Shown in pieces: positions 1-9,640 of a stretch of 64,000 bases of DNA. Origin of the DNA: CBDIDH01 sp965277595 (GTDB taxonomy: Bacteria; Planctomycetota; Planctomycetia; Isosphaerales; Isosphaeraceae); assembly GCA_965277595.1 (NCBI GenBank), contig CBDIDH010000001.1:1054001-1118000 (forward strand), written 5' to 3'. Within the stretch, counting starts at the first letter, position 1; every line of letters begins with the position of its first letter. A model generated the notes under the pieces. That model did not search any database. It had not been told where the DNA came from and worked only from the letters and a program-made list of their open reading frames with translations. Position numbers and translations under genes: made by a program.

Positions 1-57
1 CTTGATTCATCCGACCCGCCCGACTTCGCGGACGCGTTTTTTGGAGTTCTTGACGTC

Positions 58-1530
58 ATGGGCAAGCCGACCGGATTCATGGAAATTCCCCGCGAGACGC
101 CGACCCGGCGGCCGATCCCGGAGCGGGTCAACGACTACCTTGAGGTCTACAACCCCTTCCCGGTGGAGAAGCTTCGCGCTCAAGGAGCGCGTTGCATGGA
201 CTGCGGGATTCCGTTCTGTCATCAAGGGTGCCCGCTCGGGAACCTGATCCCCGACTGGAACGACCTGGTCTTCCGCGATCAGTGGCGCGCGGCGATCGAC
301 CGCCTGCACGCCACGAATAATTTTCCCGAGTTCACCGGCACGCTCTGCCCCGCCCCGTGTGAGGCGTCGTGCGTTTTGGGGATCAACAACGATCCGGTCA
401 CGATCAAACAGGTCGAACTCTCGATCGTTGAACGTGCCTGGGACGAGGGCTGGATTGTCCCGCAACCGCCGAAGGTGAAGACGGGCAAGACCGTCGCGGT
501 CATCGGATCAGGCCCCGCCGGACTCGCCGCGGCGCAGCAACTGGCTCGGGCCGGTCATGACGTCACCGTCTTCGAACGCGCCGATCGGATCGGTGGTCTT
601 CTCCGGTATGGCATCCCCGATTTCAAGATGGAGAAGAAGCGGCTGGATCGCCGGATCGAGCAGATGGAAGCCGAAGGGGTCGTCTTCAAGGCAGGTGTGA
701 ATGTCGGCGTCGATATCAAGGCCGACGAGATCCTTGAGACGTTTGATGCCGTCTGCCTTTGCGGAGGCGCCACCCTGCCACGCGACATTCCGATCCCCGG
801 GCGTGACCTGAAGGGGATCTTCTTCGCGATGGACTACCTGCCGAGCCAGAACAAGCGCGTGGCCGGCGACACCGTCACCGAAGAGGTTTTTCCCTCGGCC
901 GAAGGCAAGAACGTGATCATCATCGGCGGCGGCGACACCGGGGCCGACTGCCTCGGAACGGTGCATCGCCATCGATGCGCCAGCGTTCACCAGTTTGAGA
1001 TCGTTCCCCGACCCCCCGAGTCTCGAACGCCGACGAATCCCTGGCCGCAGTGGTCGAACGTCTTCCGCGTCTCCTCCGCGCACGAGGAAGGGGGCGTTCG
1101 AGAGTATGCGATCAACACCAAGCAGTTCCACGGCGAGGCCGGTCAGGTCACCGCGCTTGAGACCGTCCGGGTCGAGATGAAGGTCGAGAACGGCCGACCC
1201 AAATTCGTTGAAATTCCGGGGTCGGAAAAGGTTTTTCCCGCCGACCTCGTCCTGCTGGCGATGGGATTCGCCGGTCCCGAGAAGAAGGGAATGCTCGAAC
1301 AGTTCGGCGTCGCGCTCGACGCGATGGGCAACGTGGCGTCAGACACCGATCGCAGGACGAATGTGGACAAGGTCTTCACCGCGGGCGACATGACGCGCGG
1401 GCAGAGCCTGATCGTCTGGGCGATTGCCGAGGGTCGGCACGCGGCGCAGGCGATCGACGTCTTCCTGATGGGCGAGTCCGACCTGCCGAGGCCGCTTGAC
1501 TTTGGCAATCACCTTCGGCCGTTCGGTTGA
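58..1530 (+). CDS. gltD: Glutamate synthase (NADPH) small subunit
   Basis: This 490-residue protein is the FAD- and NADPH-binding small subunit that passes electrons to the large subunit GltB for making glutamate from glutamine and 2-oxoglutarate. The N-terminal iron-sulfur region has cysteines at 46, 49, 54 and 58 and again at 97, 101 and 105. A dinucleotide-binding motif GSGPAG lies near residue 150, and a second (GGGDTG) near residue 290 suits NADPH. Length is normal for the family (about 470-490). The ATG at 58 follows a TTGGAG-like ribosome site. gltB is probably just upstream, outside the window. The 3' end faces the next gene with only 16 bases between stops. Confidence 0.95.
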   Translation: MGKPTGFMEIPRETPTRRPIPERVNDYLEVYNPFPVEKLRAQGARCMDCGIPFCHQGCPLGNLIPDWNDLVFRDQWRAAIDRLHATNNFPEFTGTLCPAPCEASCVLGINNDPVTIKQVELSIVERAWDEGWIVPQPPKVKTGKTVAVIGSGPAGLAAAQQLARAGHDVTVFERADRIGGLLRYGIPDFKMEKKRLDRRIEQMEAEGVVFKAGVNVGVDIKADEILETFDAVCLCGGATLPRDIPIPGRDLKGIFFAMDYLPSQNKRVAGDTVTEEVFPSAEGKNVIIIGGGDTGADCLGTVHRHRCASVHQFEIVPRPPESRTPTNPWPQWSNVFRVSSAHEEGGVREYAINTKQFHGEAGQVTALETVRVEMKVENGRPKFVEIPGSEKVFPADLVLLAMGFAGPEKKGMLEQFGVALDAMGNVASDTDRRTNVDKVFTAGDMTRGQSLIVWAIAEGRHAAQAIDVFLMGESDLPRPLDFGNHLRPFG

Positions 1531-1546
1531 GTGCGCCAACAAGAAC

Positions 1547-2518
1547 TCAGTCAAACTGCCTGGGCCGGGGCGGAGGGGGCGGGGGGACGTCGGACTCGGG
1601 AACGAGGCCGCGTCCCTGGCGGAACTGAAACCGGAAGGTCTGAACGCCACCCTGACCGCGAAAGACCTGCGCCTGGGCGAGGTCCTCGTCACCCTTGCCG
1701 CCATTTTCGGGAAACCGGGGGAGTCGGCCGAAACCTTCGGGGAGATTGGCCATCGGTAGGGGCGGGGGCGGAACGAAGTTCGGGCCGCCGTCGTTGAGGA
1801 AGCGACGATGCATCGCCTCCATCTCCCTGCGCTGCATCTCGGCCAGGGCGGCCATCTGGCGGCGGATCTGTTCGGCCTGGGCGCGGAACATCTTTTCCAC
1901 CTGATCGGGCGCGCCCTGACCTCCCCGGAACCTGGGATTGAGCCTCCGGCTTAGACGCGCGGCGCGTTCGCGCTCGACGGCGGATTCGTCGAGCTTGCGG
2001 GCCTCGTTCTCCTTGAGTTTCTCAAGGTCGGCGATCCGATCGCGGGTCTGCTCAGCCTCGCGCTGGATGTCTTCGAGCGGGTCGGCGATCACCTTCGGCG
2101 GCTCTGGCTTCCTGTCTTCGGCCGCGACCGTTTCTTTTTCCTTGGTCGGTTCCTGGTCCTTCGGCGTTTCCTTGATCGCGGGCACTTCCGCGACGGGCGG
2201 GATTTCCTTTACAGGGGGCAACGCCGGGGCGGGAGCCGGTTCGGGTTCTTCAATCTTCGGAAGCGGGGCGGGGGTTCGTGAGGCAACCACGATGGGCCGC
2301 GACTCAAAGAAAGAGGAGATTCCTCGCCAGTCGGAACTCCGAGCGCGGTAGGTGAGAAAAGCCGTCCCGGCAAGGACAATCAGGAGCGGAGGCAGAAGAC
2401 TGGCCGAGCGTCGGCGCGCGCGCGGGCTCACGACGATCTGGCCGGGCCTGGGTTGTCCGGCCGCCCTGGCCTTGACGCGATCGGCGGAATTCTCGGACGA
2501 TTGGGGCCGGTCGGTCAT
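1547..2518 (-). CDS. Membrane-anchored coiled-coil, proline-rich protein of unknown function
   Basis: I do not recognise a family. With the ATG at 2518, which has GGAG nine bases upstream, the protein is 323 residues; ATGs further upstream at 2527 and 2587 are alternatives. A basic N terminus leads into one hydrophobic segment at about residues 41-60. Then comes a Pro/Glu/Lys-rich linker, a charged, probably coiled-coil stretch (Arg/Glu/Gln-rich) around residues 145-245, and a tail rich in glycine, phenylalanine and proline ending in polyproline. This looks like a single-pass protein with a long extracytoplasmic part. It is convergent with gltD and stands alone. The coding call rests on the open frame and the plausible domain order. 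Confidence 0.7.
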   Translation of the reverse strand: MTDRPQSSENSADRVKARAAGQPRPGQIVVSPRARRRSASLLPPLLIVLAGTAFLTYRARSSDWRGISSFFESRPIVVASRTPAPLPKIEEPEPAPAPALPPVKEIPPVAEVPAIKETPKDQEPTKEKETVAAEDRKPEPPKVIADPLEDIQREAEQTRDRIADLEKLKENEARKLDESAVERERAARLSRRLNPRFRGGQGAPDQVEKMFRAQAEQIRRQMAALAEMQRREMEAMHRRFLNDGGPNFVPPPPLPMANLPEGFGRLPRFPENGGKGDEDLAQAQVFRGQGGVQTFRFQFRQGRGLVPESDVPPPPPPRPRQFD

Positions 2519-2665
2519 TGTTGGCATCTCCGCGATGAACCTGTCGCTCCCAACCTCAATGATGGCCGTCGCTCCTCGACGGGGCAAGCACCCAGTAGTC
2601 CTCTACGTTGCACGACCCGGCAAGGATCGAAATGGTGCCGCGATTCAACACAAGGTCCGGTCGGC

Positions 2666-3346
2666 TCAGTCGCCTGAGATCGCGACGGCCGCCGACCAGG
2701 CCCGAACAGCCTCGGCCAGTGTGACCACCTCGGCCATCGCCCCCGGGCCGATGTCGCCACAGGCGAGACGCTTGGCCTGGGGTGGGATCAGGACAAGAGG
2801 CGGGGCGTAGCGCGCGAAGACCTCGGGCGATTCCTCCAGCGTCCACGAGGTGCTCGGGACTTCGGCCATCGCGTGATCGTCGAGAAGCTGGCGCAGGTGG
2901 CGGAGTGTCACCGGGCTCTGCCACATGAGCGAGTTCATCGCCGGAGCGAGGATGACCGGCCGGGCGAAGTCCCAGGCGCGGAAGATACAGGTCAGGAAAT
3001 TGTCGGAAAGCCCCAATGCGAATTTGGCCAGCGTGTTCGCGTCCAGAGGCGCGACGATCAGGAGGTCGGCCCAGTTCCGCATCTCGATATGAAGAACCGG
3101 GTCGCCTCGGCGGTAGGGAACGCCGAGTCCCGACCACTCATCGGCGTCTCGAAAAACCGGCCCTGGCCCGTCGCCCGGCTCGGACCGAGCCAGCGAGGCC
3201 GGGTCAAAGAATCGGAGCGCGGGTTCCGTCGCCACGACACGAACGGCATGACCCGAGGCGCGCAATGACTCATAAAGAGCCGGCGTCTTCAACGCGGCCA
3301 CCGAGCCTGTCACGCCGAGGAGAACCTTCGCCATCACCCAATCCAT
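2666..3346 (-). CDS. coaC: Phosphopantothenoylcysteine decarboxylase (monofunctional flavoprotein)
   Basis: This 226-residue protein of the HFCD flavoprotein family decarboxylates 4'-phosphopantothenoylcysteine to phosphopantetheine in coenzyme A synthesis. The diagnostic motifs are all visible: the active-site histidine in HIEMRNWAD (His87), the PxMNxxMW motif as PAMNSLMW (135-142), and the substrate clamp LACGDIGPGAMAE with Cys196. The synthetase (CoaB) half found in bacterial Dfp fusions is absent, so this resembles the stand-alone eukaryotic HAL3-type enzyme. A second ATG four codons in (3334) is an alternative start. A candidate promoter lies at 3389-3394. Confidence 0.9.
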   Translation of the reverse strand: MDWVMAKVLLGVTGSVAALKTPALYESLRASGHAVRVVATEPALRFFDPASLARSEPGDGPGPVFRDADEWSGLGVPYRRGDPVLHIEMRNWADLLIVAPLDANTLAKFALGLSDNFLTCIFRAWDFARPVILAPAMNSLMWQSPVTLRHLRQLLDDHAMAEVPSTSWTLEESPEVFARYAPPLVLIPPQAKRLACGDIGPGAMAEVVTLAEAVRAWSAAVAISGD

Positions 3347-3388
3347 TTCGTGCCGTGTCTCGATCCAATCTGATGCGCCCGATGGCCC

Positions 3389-3394
3389 ATTATA
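3389..3394 (-). promoter_or_regulatory. Candidate -10 box for coaC
   Basis: A perfect TATAAT on the minus strand lies about 43 bases upstream of the coaC start codon. No good -35 match is found at 17-18 bases (TGCCGA at most). The surrounding 3347-3570 region holds no convincing gene. Confidence 0.45.
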
Positions 3395-3570
3395 GGCGCA
3401 TCGCGATCAGGATCGGCACGTCAGAAGGAGACAGCGATCGGCCCGAAACGGAACAGATTCGTTCAAACAGGCTGGCCAGAACCCGAGAGGTCGTCAGGAA
3501 AGGGAAATGGTCCTGGCCTCGATCCGCCGAATGAGCAGCGAAGGGGAATTCAAAAAGGGGGGAGGATCAC

Positions 3571-3810
3571 TCAGCGTCGCTCAGCCGAGAGCGGCTCAAC
3601 CGACTCATTCACGGCCTGCGTGAGCCGGTTCCAGAGACTCTGGCGGAGTTGACGCGTTTCGCGACGAGTGAGCAAGAGGCGCTCACCGGCGCGATCACTC
3701 AGCACCGAGACAATCGCGCGGATGTCGGTCTGAAGCAGACCCGACAGATCCTCGAACTCGCTGGGGAGCTCCAGCCGGCGTAAAACGCTCTCTTTGTTGC
3801 AGGTGGACAT
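3571..3810 (-). CDS. Small hypothetical protein (79 aa)
   Basis: A 79-residue charged protein, rich in Leu, Arg and Glu and predicted mostly helical, with no signal peptide or membrane segment. It starts at an ATG with an AGGAGGG-like site just upstream (complement of 3817-3823), which is good support for translation. I do not recognise a family. It is separate from coaC (224 bases downstream) and from the Mrr-like gene upstream. Confidence 0.6.
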   Translation of the reverse strand: MSTCNKESVLRRLELPSEFEDLSGLLQTDIRAIVSVLSDRAGERLLLTRRETRQLRQSLWNRLTQAVNESVEPLSAERR

Positions 3811-4139
3811 TCAGAACCCTCCTTGGCCAGGGGCATGACGGGACGCGCGGGTCCATTCCGCACCTTGAAAAAAGCTAATCCTCATCAGACCCCCAGTCAA
3901 GCACATTCTCTATCGCTCTGTTCCTCGGGCAGACCAGCCCGATCAATGCGGCGTGCTCAGGTCGCGTGCACTCAAATGTGGCACACGTTGAGACTCATGC
4001 AACCGCCGCGCCACGCCATGTTCTTATCCTAGTCTACGATTGTCGAAACCAGTCTTGTGCGGGAATTCTCGCGGGATTTTGAAGGTTTCTCGTATTTTTC
4101 CTTTCTGAGTTGAGGAATGCCTCGAAAGGCTCTAACGCC
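3811..4139. other. Intergenic region, no gene seen
   Basis: This 329-base stretch is noticeably richer in A and T than its neighbours. It should hold the promoter of the small minus-strand gene (3571-3810) and the 3' end of the Mrr-like gene. I looked for tRNA-like cloverleafs, strong terminator hairpins and conserved small RNAs and saw none. Open frames here lack ribosome sites. Confidence 0.5.
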
Positions 4140-5009
4140 TCAAAACCAGGCCGGCTCTGCGTCACGTCGGGCACCGGGACCGATCGCCTCCTGAACAAGC
4201 TCGATGAGGCGAGGGCCGTCGATCAACTCGATCGGATGCTCGGCGACGAACTTCTCGGCGGCGAGCGTGAACGTCCGCGTGGTGACGAAAAAGCCCTTGT
4301 GGCTGCGCGTGTGGTGGATGGTTCCGAGGAACTTTTGAAGCTCGGGCGAGCCGACGACGCCCCGGGTGTGGTACTTGCACTGAACGACCGCGAGCAGGCC
4401 CTTGCGCCGGGCCAGAAGGTCGGCCCCTTCATCGCCCGTGCCGCCGACGCGGTCGACCTCGTAGCCCATCGCCTCGAACAGCTCGGCGACGAATTCCTCG
4501 AAGCCCTCGGGGGTCAGGCTGGCAAGCTGCGCGAGCTTCAGGTCGGCGCGTTTCGCCTGATGGCGTAGTCGCTCGACTCGATCGCGGCCATCGCGGACCC
4601 CCTTGCGTAGGGCCTCCAGGTCGTCATCAAGCCGGGCACGTTCCTCGGGCGGAAGCCGTGAGACATAACGCTCGGCCTTGAAGAGGGCGTTGTCGATCGT
4701 GTTGTCGAGCCGGGCGCGCTCGGCCTTGGTGAGCTGATTTTGATAGCGTCGAAAAATGGCATATTCCAGGTGTTCGACCGCGCCCGCGAACTCGGCCGGC
4801 GTTCGAATGGCGGATGCGTCGTCCTGATACGCGGTCGAGCCCCAGAGGAGCCCTTGCCGGGCCGGTGCCGAAGTCGGAGCCTGGGCCGTTGTCTCGACCG
4901 CGCGCGGCCCCGGATTAGGGTCGGCGCCGGGGCTGGGCGAGGTGCCCCGGCTCCGCTCGGTCAACCAGTCCAGCAACATCGAAGCGCATTGAGGTCCGAG
5001 ACACTCCAT
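4140..5009 (-). CDS. Mrr-like restriction endonuclease-fold protein
   Basis: A 289-residue protein whose C-terminal domain is a PD-(D/E)XK nuclease of the Mrr type. A helix with FEEFVAELFEAMGY (residues 170-183) is followed by GDEGADLLA with Asp197 and VVQCKYH with the Q-x-K pair Gln210/Lys212, the metal-site signature of Mrr_cat. The N-terminal 160 residues are a low-complexity Pro/Ala region and then a charged helical region, not recognised. The start ATG at 5009 has a good AAGGAGG site (complement of 5021-5027). No methyltransferase or specificity gene is adjacent, so it may be a type IV (modified-DNA) nuclease or a repair nuclease. That role is inference. Confidence 0.85.
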   Translation of the reverse strand: MECLGPQCASMLLDWLTERSRGTSPSPGADPNPGPRAVETTAQAPTSAPARQGLLWGSTAYQDDASAIRTPAEFAGAVEHLEYAIFRRYQNQLTKAERARLDNTIDNALFKAERYVSRLPPEERARLDDDLEALRKGVRDGRDRVERLRHQAKRADLKLAQLASLTPEGFEEFVAELFEAMGYEVDRVGGTGDEGADLLARRKGLLAVVQCKYHTRGVVGSPELQKFLGTIHHTRSHKGFFVTTRTFTLAAEKFVAEHPIELIDGPRLIELVQEAIGPGARRDAEPAWF

Positions 5010-5391
5010 CGCCGGGGGGCCTCCTTGGGAGATAATATCAACTAACGTAGATAAAAATTACGTGATGGGGGGATGACTTGTGACAGCTTGTCATGACCAG
5101 GGGATGAATTCCAACTCTTCGAGATGCAGCATCGTCTCTCCCGGTGCCCGAGGCAAGGAAAATTTTCCGGTCCACGCATCCCGACCCGTTTCCGAGATTG
5201 AGGCGTATCAAAAGCGTGAGTGGCAAGACGCGACGAAAGGGGCCGGAAATCCTCGGGACCGAGAAAACGCTTTGCTTGAATCCGGCGCCGAGAGGCCATT
5301 ACAATGAGGCGAGGATCGAAAGCGGCCGAATCGGCGTGTCGGGCGAGTTCGCCCGGGATGTCGCTCCCAACGCCGAGGCTCAGGGGCTGGA
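5010..5391. other. Divergent intergenic region between mrr-like gene and moxR
   Basis: 382 bases between divergent genes. The left part (5028-5065) is AT-rich and probably holds the promoter of the Mrr-like gene. An interrupted inverted repeat, TGACA-GCT-TGTCA, lies at 5081-5093. The right part carries a candidate moxR promoter (5276-5305). No RNA gene or credible ORF was seen. Confidence 0.5.
5276..5305 (+). promoter_or_regulatory. Candidate sigma70-type promoter for the moxR operon
   Basis: TTGAAT at 5276-5281 and TACAAT at 5300-5305 are separated by 18 bases, each hexamer close to consensus. The leader to the moxR ATG at 5392 would be about 80 bases. Judged by eye only. Confidence 0.5.
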
Positions 5392-6444
<1,053 letters not shown>

Positions 6445-6465
6445 ATCTCTTCTCTTTCCGTTTAA

Positions 6466-7425
6466 GTGAAGACGCTCTCAGGCCAGGATCGACGCTGGGA
6501 CCCGCCGACCGGAAGGACGACGCCTTTGGCCGGGACACAAGAGAAGTACCTCAAGCCGGAGGTCATCCGCCAGGTTAGCCGGCTCGATCTCCGCGCCAAG
6601 TTCATCATTGAAGGGTTCATCTCAGGCTTGCACGCCAGCCCCTTTCAGGGCTTCTCGGTCGAGTTCTCCGAGCACAGAAAGTACACCTCGGGCGACAACA
6701 TCTCGGACATTGACTGGAACGTTTTCGCCAAGACCGACCGCTATTACATCAAGAAGTTCCAGGCCGAGACGAACCTCACCGGCTACCTGGTGATGGACCT
6801 CTCGGGGTCAATGGGCTACACCCACCGCCAGGAACTGACGAAGTTCGAATATGGAATCAGCCTCGCCGCGGCGCTCAGTTACCTGATGATCCATCAGCAA
6901 GACCCGGTGGGTCTGATCGCCTTTGATCGCAAGGTGACGCAAAGCCTCTCGCCGAAGAGCAAACGGTCTCAGCTTGGCAACATCTTATCGCTCCTGGCGA
7001 AGCTTCAACCGACCGGCGAGACCGAGATTGCGCGAAGCCTGCATCAGGTCGCCAGCATGATCCGCCACAAGAGCCTGATCATGATCTTCAGCGACCTGCT
7101 CGGCGATTTTGACCCCGTGATCAAGGCGCTTCACCGGCTCCGATTCGCCGGCCATGACGTGATCTTGTTTCACATCCTCGACGAGGCCGAGGCTCTCTTT
7201 CCGTTCGAGGGGATGGTCGAACTGGAAGACAACGAGACGAACGAAACCCTGCTTGTCGATGCCGAGGGGATCAAGGCCGACTACCTTGAGGAGGTCGCCG
7301 CCTTTCAGGGGGCCTATCGGAAGGAATGCCGGAGTGCCCGGATTGATTACATCCCCTTGCACACGGGCATGCCTTTCGACAAGGCCTTGATGAGTTACCT
7401 GCTGAGCCGACAGGGGCGCGGTTAA
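6466..7425 (+). CDS. DUF58 domain protein (VWA-like)
   Basis: A 319-residue cytoplasmic protein starting at GTG. The DUF58 core motif DIDWNVFAKTDR (81-92) is followed by a VWA-like metal-site motif DLSGS (111-115) on a predicted strand. No membrane segment is visible, unlike many DUF58 proteins. Members of this family are partners of MoxR ATPases. Gene order (moxR upstream by 21 bases, VWA protein 8 bases downstream) supports co-transcription. The substrate is not known from sequence. Confidence 0.92.
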   Translation: MKTLSGQDRRWDPPTGRTTPLAGTQEKYLKPEVIRQVSRLDLRAKFIIEGFISGLHASPFQGFSVEFSEHRKYTSGDNISDIDWNVFAKTDRYYIKKFQAETNLTGYLVMDLSGSMGYTHRQELTKFEYGISLAAALSYLMIHQQDPVGLIAFDRKVTQSLSPKSKRSQLGNILSLLAKLQPTGETEIARSLHQVASMIRHKSLIMIFSDLLGDFDPVIKALHRLRFAGHDVILFHILDEAEALFPFEGMVELEDNETNETLLVDAEGIKADYLEEVAAFQGAYRKECRSARIDYIPLHTGMPFDKALMSYLLSRQGRG

Positions 7426-7433
7426 GGGGCATC

Positions 7434-9632
7434 ATGGAACTCTCGCTGATCAACGCGGGGCTTGCGGCGGGTGCGGCCCTGGCGGCCTTGCCGGTGATCC
7501 TTCACCTCTTCATGAGACAGACCCCGAAGCGCGTGATCTTTCCCGCGCTCCGTCTGATCCGCGAGCGTCAGAAACGCTCGAAGAAACGGCTCCGGGTCAA
7601 GAACTGGCTCCTGCTCCTCGCCCGGATGGCCTTGCTCGCGCTGATGGCTCTGGCGCTCGCCCGGCCGAGACTGACGTCCGAGGCCTCCGTCGGCGATCAG
7701 GAGATGCCGACGGCCATCGGCCTCGTCTTCGACACGAGTCTCTCGATGGGCTACAAACAGCCCGACAAGACCCGCCTTGACGAGGCCAAGGAACGCGCTC
7801 TGGAACTCCTCGGCAAGGCCACGTCGTCGAGCATTGTCTTCGTGATTGACTCGGCCGAGCCAACGGTCAACAGCGGCGTCTCCCCCGCGCAGGCGCGGAA
7901 ACGGATCGAGGCGTTGACGCTCCGCAATTCCAGCCGATCGCTCAACGCGGCGGTCGGCCTGGCCTATTCGGCCGTTTCCGAGAGCGAGAAGCCAAGACAC
8001 GAGGTCTTCGTCTTCACCGACCTGGCACGGTCGGCCTGGGACCTGGAACACCCCGTCGACAACCTGGAAAAGGCGGTCAAGGACAAGATCGGTTTGAAAA
8101 CGTACGTGCTCCGACTGACCCCGAAGGAGATCCGCGACGTCGCCGTGATCGACGCCCGGCCCTCGGCCGAGGTCGTCACCGAAGGGGAACCGGTCGAGAT
8201 CCGCGCCCGGCTTCGATCGCTTGGCCCGGCGACGACCCCGGTCGCCGAACTCTGGATCGACGGCGTGACCAAAGGGAAGAAACAGGTCGATCTGCCGGCG
8301 AGTGGCGAGATTGAGGTCTTCTTTCCCCCCTTCAAGGTCGACCCGACGGTCCGGCTCCATCAAGGGTACGTCCGCCTGAGCGGCTCGGCCGACCCGGCCG
8401 ACTTCGATGATGTTCGCTATTTCACGTTTCGGGTCAAGCCGGCGGTGAATGTCCTTATCGTTTCCGACCAGCCGACCGACGGTGAGTTCATCGCCGACGC
8501 GCTTGATCCCGACCCGAAGACTCTTCCCCCCGGCACCCCCCGGCCCTTCCACGTTGACAGGATCTTGACCCCGAAGTTTCTCGAAAAGGCCGAGAGCCTG
8601 GGGCGACGCTATCGGGTGATCTTTCTCAACAACGTCAACGGCCGTGAATTGAACGATGTCGAGTGGGCTCCTTTGAGCGGTTTTGTCCGCGATGGCGGGG
8701 GCCTGGTCGTCGGTCTTGGCCGGCTCTCAAGCCCCGAGAATTACCGAGGGACGATCGCCGAACAGATCTTGCCCGCGACGCTCGACACGCCGTCGACCCT
8801 TCCGGCGCCGACGACCTTCGGCCAGGTGACCGACCTGACGCACCCGCTGTTCAGCCGATACGCGCGGCCTCTCTCCGAGGTTCTTTCGCAGGTTCCTATC
8901 TATAAATACTGGTTGGTGAAGAAGCACGACGAGGGTTCTCGGGTGCTGCTTACCTACGCTGATAAGTCTCCCGCGCTCATCGAGCGGGTTTTCAAGGGGT
9001 CGCGGACGGGGCGGGTCATGGTCTGGACGACGCCACTTTCCCGACGCGCGGACCCGAAATCGCCCGACGCCTGGAACGAATTTCCGAACCCGCTGGCGGG
9101 CTGGTCGTTCTTCTACCTGATGAATCAGACAGTGTCTTACATGACGGGAAGCGTCGAGGAAGGACTCGTCTTTGACGCCGGGCGCGACGTCGTCTTGCCG
9201 ATCGACCCGACCCGCCGCCTCAAGGATTACGGTGTTCAGGACCCGAAAGGCAAGACGGTCGAGACGGTAAGTCCTCCCTCGGGAAGTGACTCGATGTTCG
9301 TCTCGGCTCCGCAACAGCTTGGCAACTGGTCGGTGAAGGGAACAGGGAACGAGGGAAGCGTTGACGTCCTTGGCTTTAGCGTGAATCCACCGGTCTCGGA
9401 AACGCAGTTCGTTCCGCTCGAAACGTCCGACCTCAACCGACTCTTTCCCGGCAAGGACCGTTACACGCTCGCGGACGACCCGGAGACGCTGAATCGAGCG
9501 GTCACCGTGGGGCGGGTCGGGCGCGAACTCTTCCCCTGGATCATGCTGGCGGTGATGATGGTGGTCACGGTCGAGAGCTTGCTCGCGAACAAGTTCTATC
9601 GCGAGTCGGCCCCTCCCGCGGCCGTGAGGTAA
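7434..9632 (+). CDS. BatA-type membrane-anchored VWA domain protein
   Basis: A 732-residue protein with the BatA/aerotolerance N terminus: a hydrophobic segment at about 8-27, a basic stretch (KRVIFPALRLIRERQKR) and a second hydrophobic segment at about 56-75. A VWA domain begins near residue 98 with the MIDAS motif FDTSLSMGY. The long middle part is extracytoplasmic-like, and a last membrane segment lies near residues 700-720. It is the third gene of the moxR operon and probably forms a membrane complex energised by MoxR. Length is greater than BatA of Bacteroides, as is usual in planctomycetes. Confidence 0.9.
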   Translation: MELSLINAGLAAGAALAALPVILHLFMRQTPKRVIFPALRLIRERQKRSKKRLRVKNWLLLLARMALLALMALALARPRLTSEASVGDQEMPTAIGLVFDTSLSMGYKQPDKTRLDEAKERALELLGKATSSSIVFVIDSAEPTVNSGVSPAQARKRIEALTLRNSSRSLNAAVGLAYSAVSESEKPRHEVFVFTDLARSAWDLEHPVDNLEKAVKDKIGLKTYVLRLTPKEIRDVAVIDARPSAEVVTEGEPVEIRARLRSLGPATTPVAELWIDGVTKGKKQVDLPASGEIEVFFPPFKVDPTVRLHQGYVRLSGSADPADFDDVRYFTFRVKPAVNVLIVSDQPTDGEFIADALDPDPKTLPPGTPRPFHVDRILTPKFLEKAESLGRRYRVIFLNNVNGRELNDVEWAPLSGFVRDGGGLVVGLGRLSSPENYRGTIAEQILPATLDTPSTLPAPTTFGQVTDLTHPLFSRYARPLSEVLSQVPIYKYWLVKKHDEGSRVLLTYADKSPALIERVFKGSRTGRVMVWTTPLSRRADPKSPDAWNEFPNPLAGWSFFYLMNQTVSYMTGSVEEGLVFDAGRDVVLPIDPTRRLKDYGVQDPKGKTVETVSPPSGSDSMFVSAPQQLGNWSVKGTGNEGSVDVLGFSVNPPVSETQFVPLETSDLNRLFPGKDRYTLADDPETLNRAVTVGRVGRELFPWIMLAVMMVVTVESLLANKFYRESAPPAAVR

Positions 9633-9640
9633 TTCCAGTC

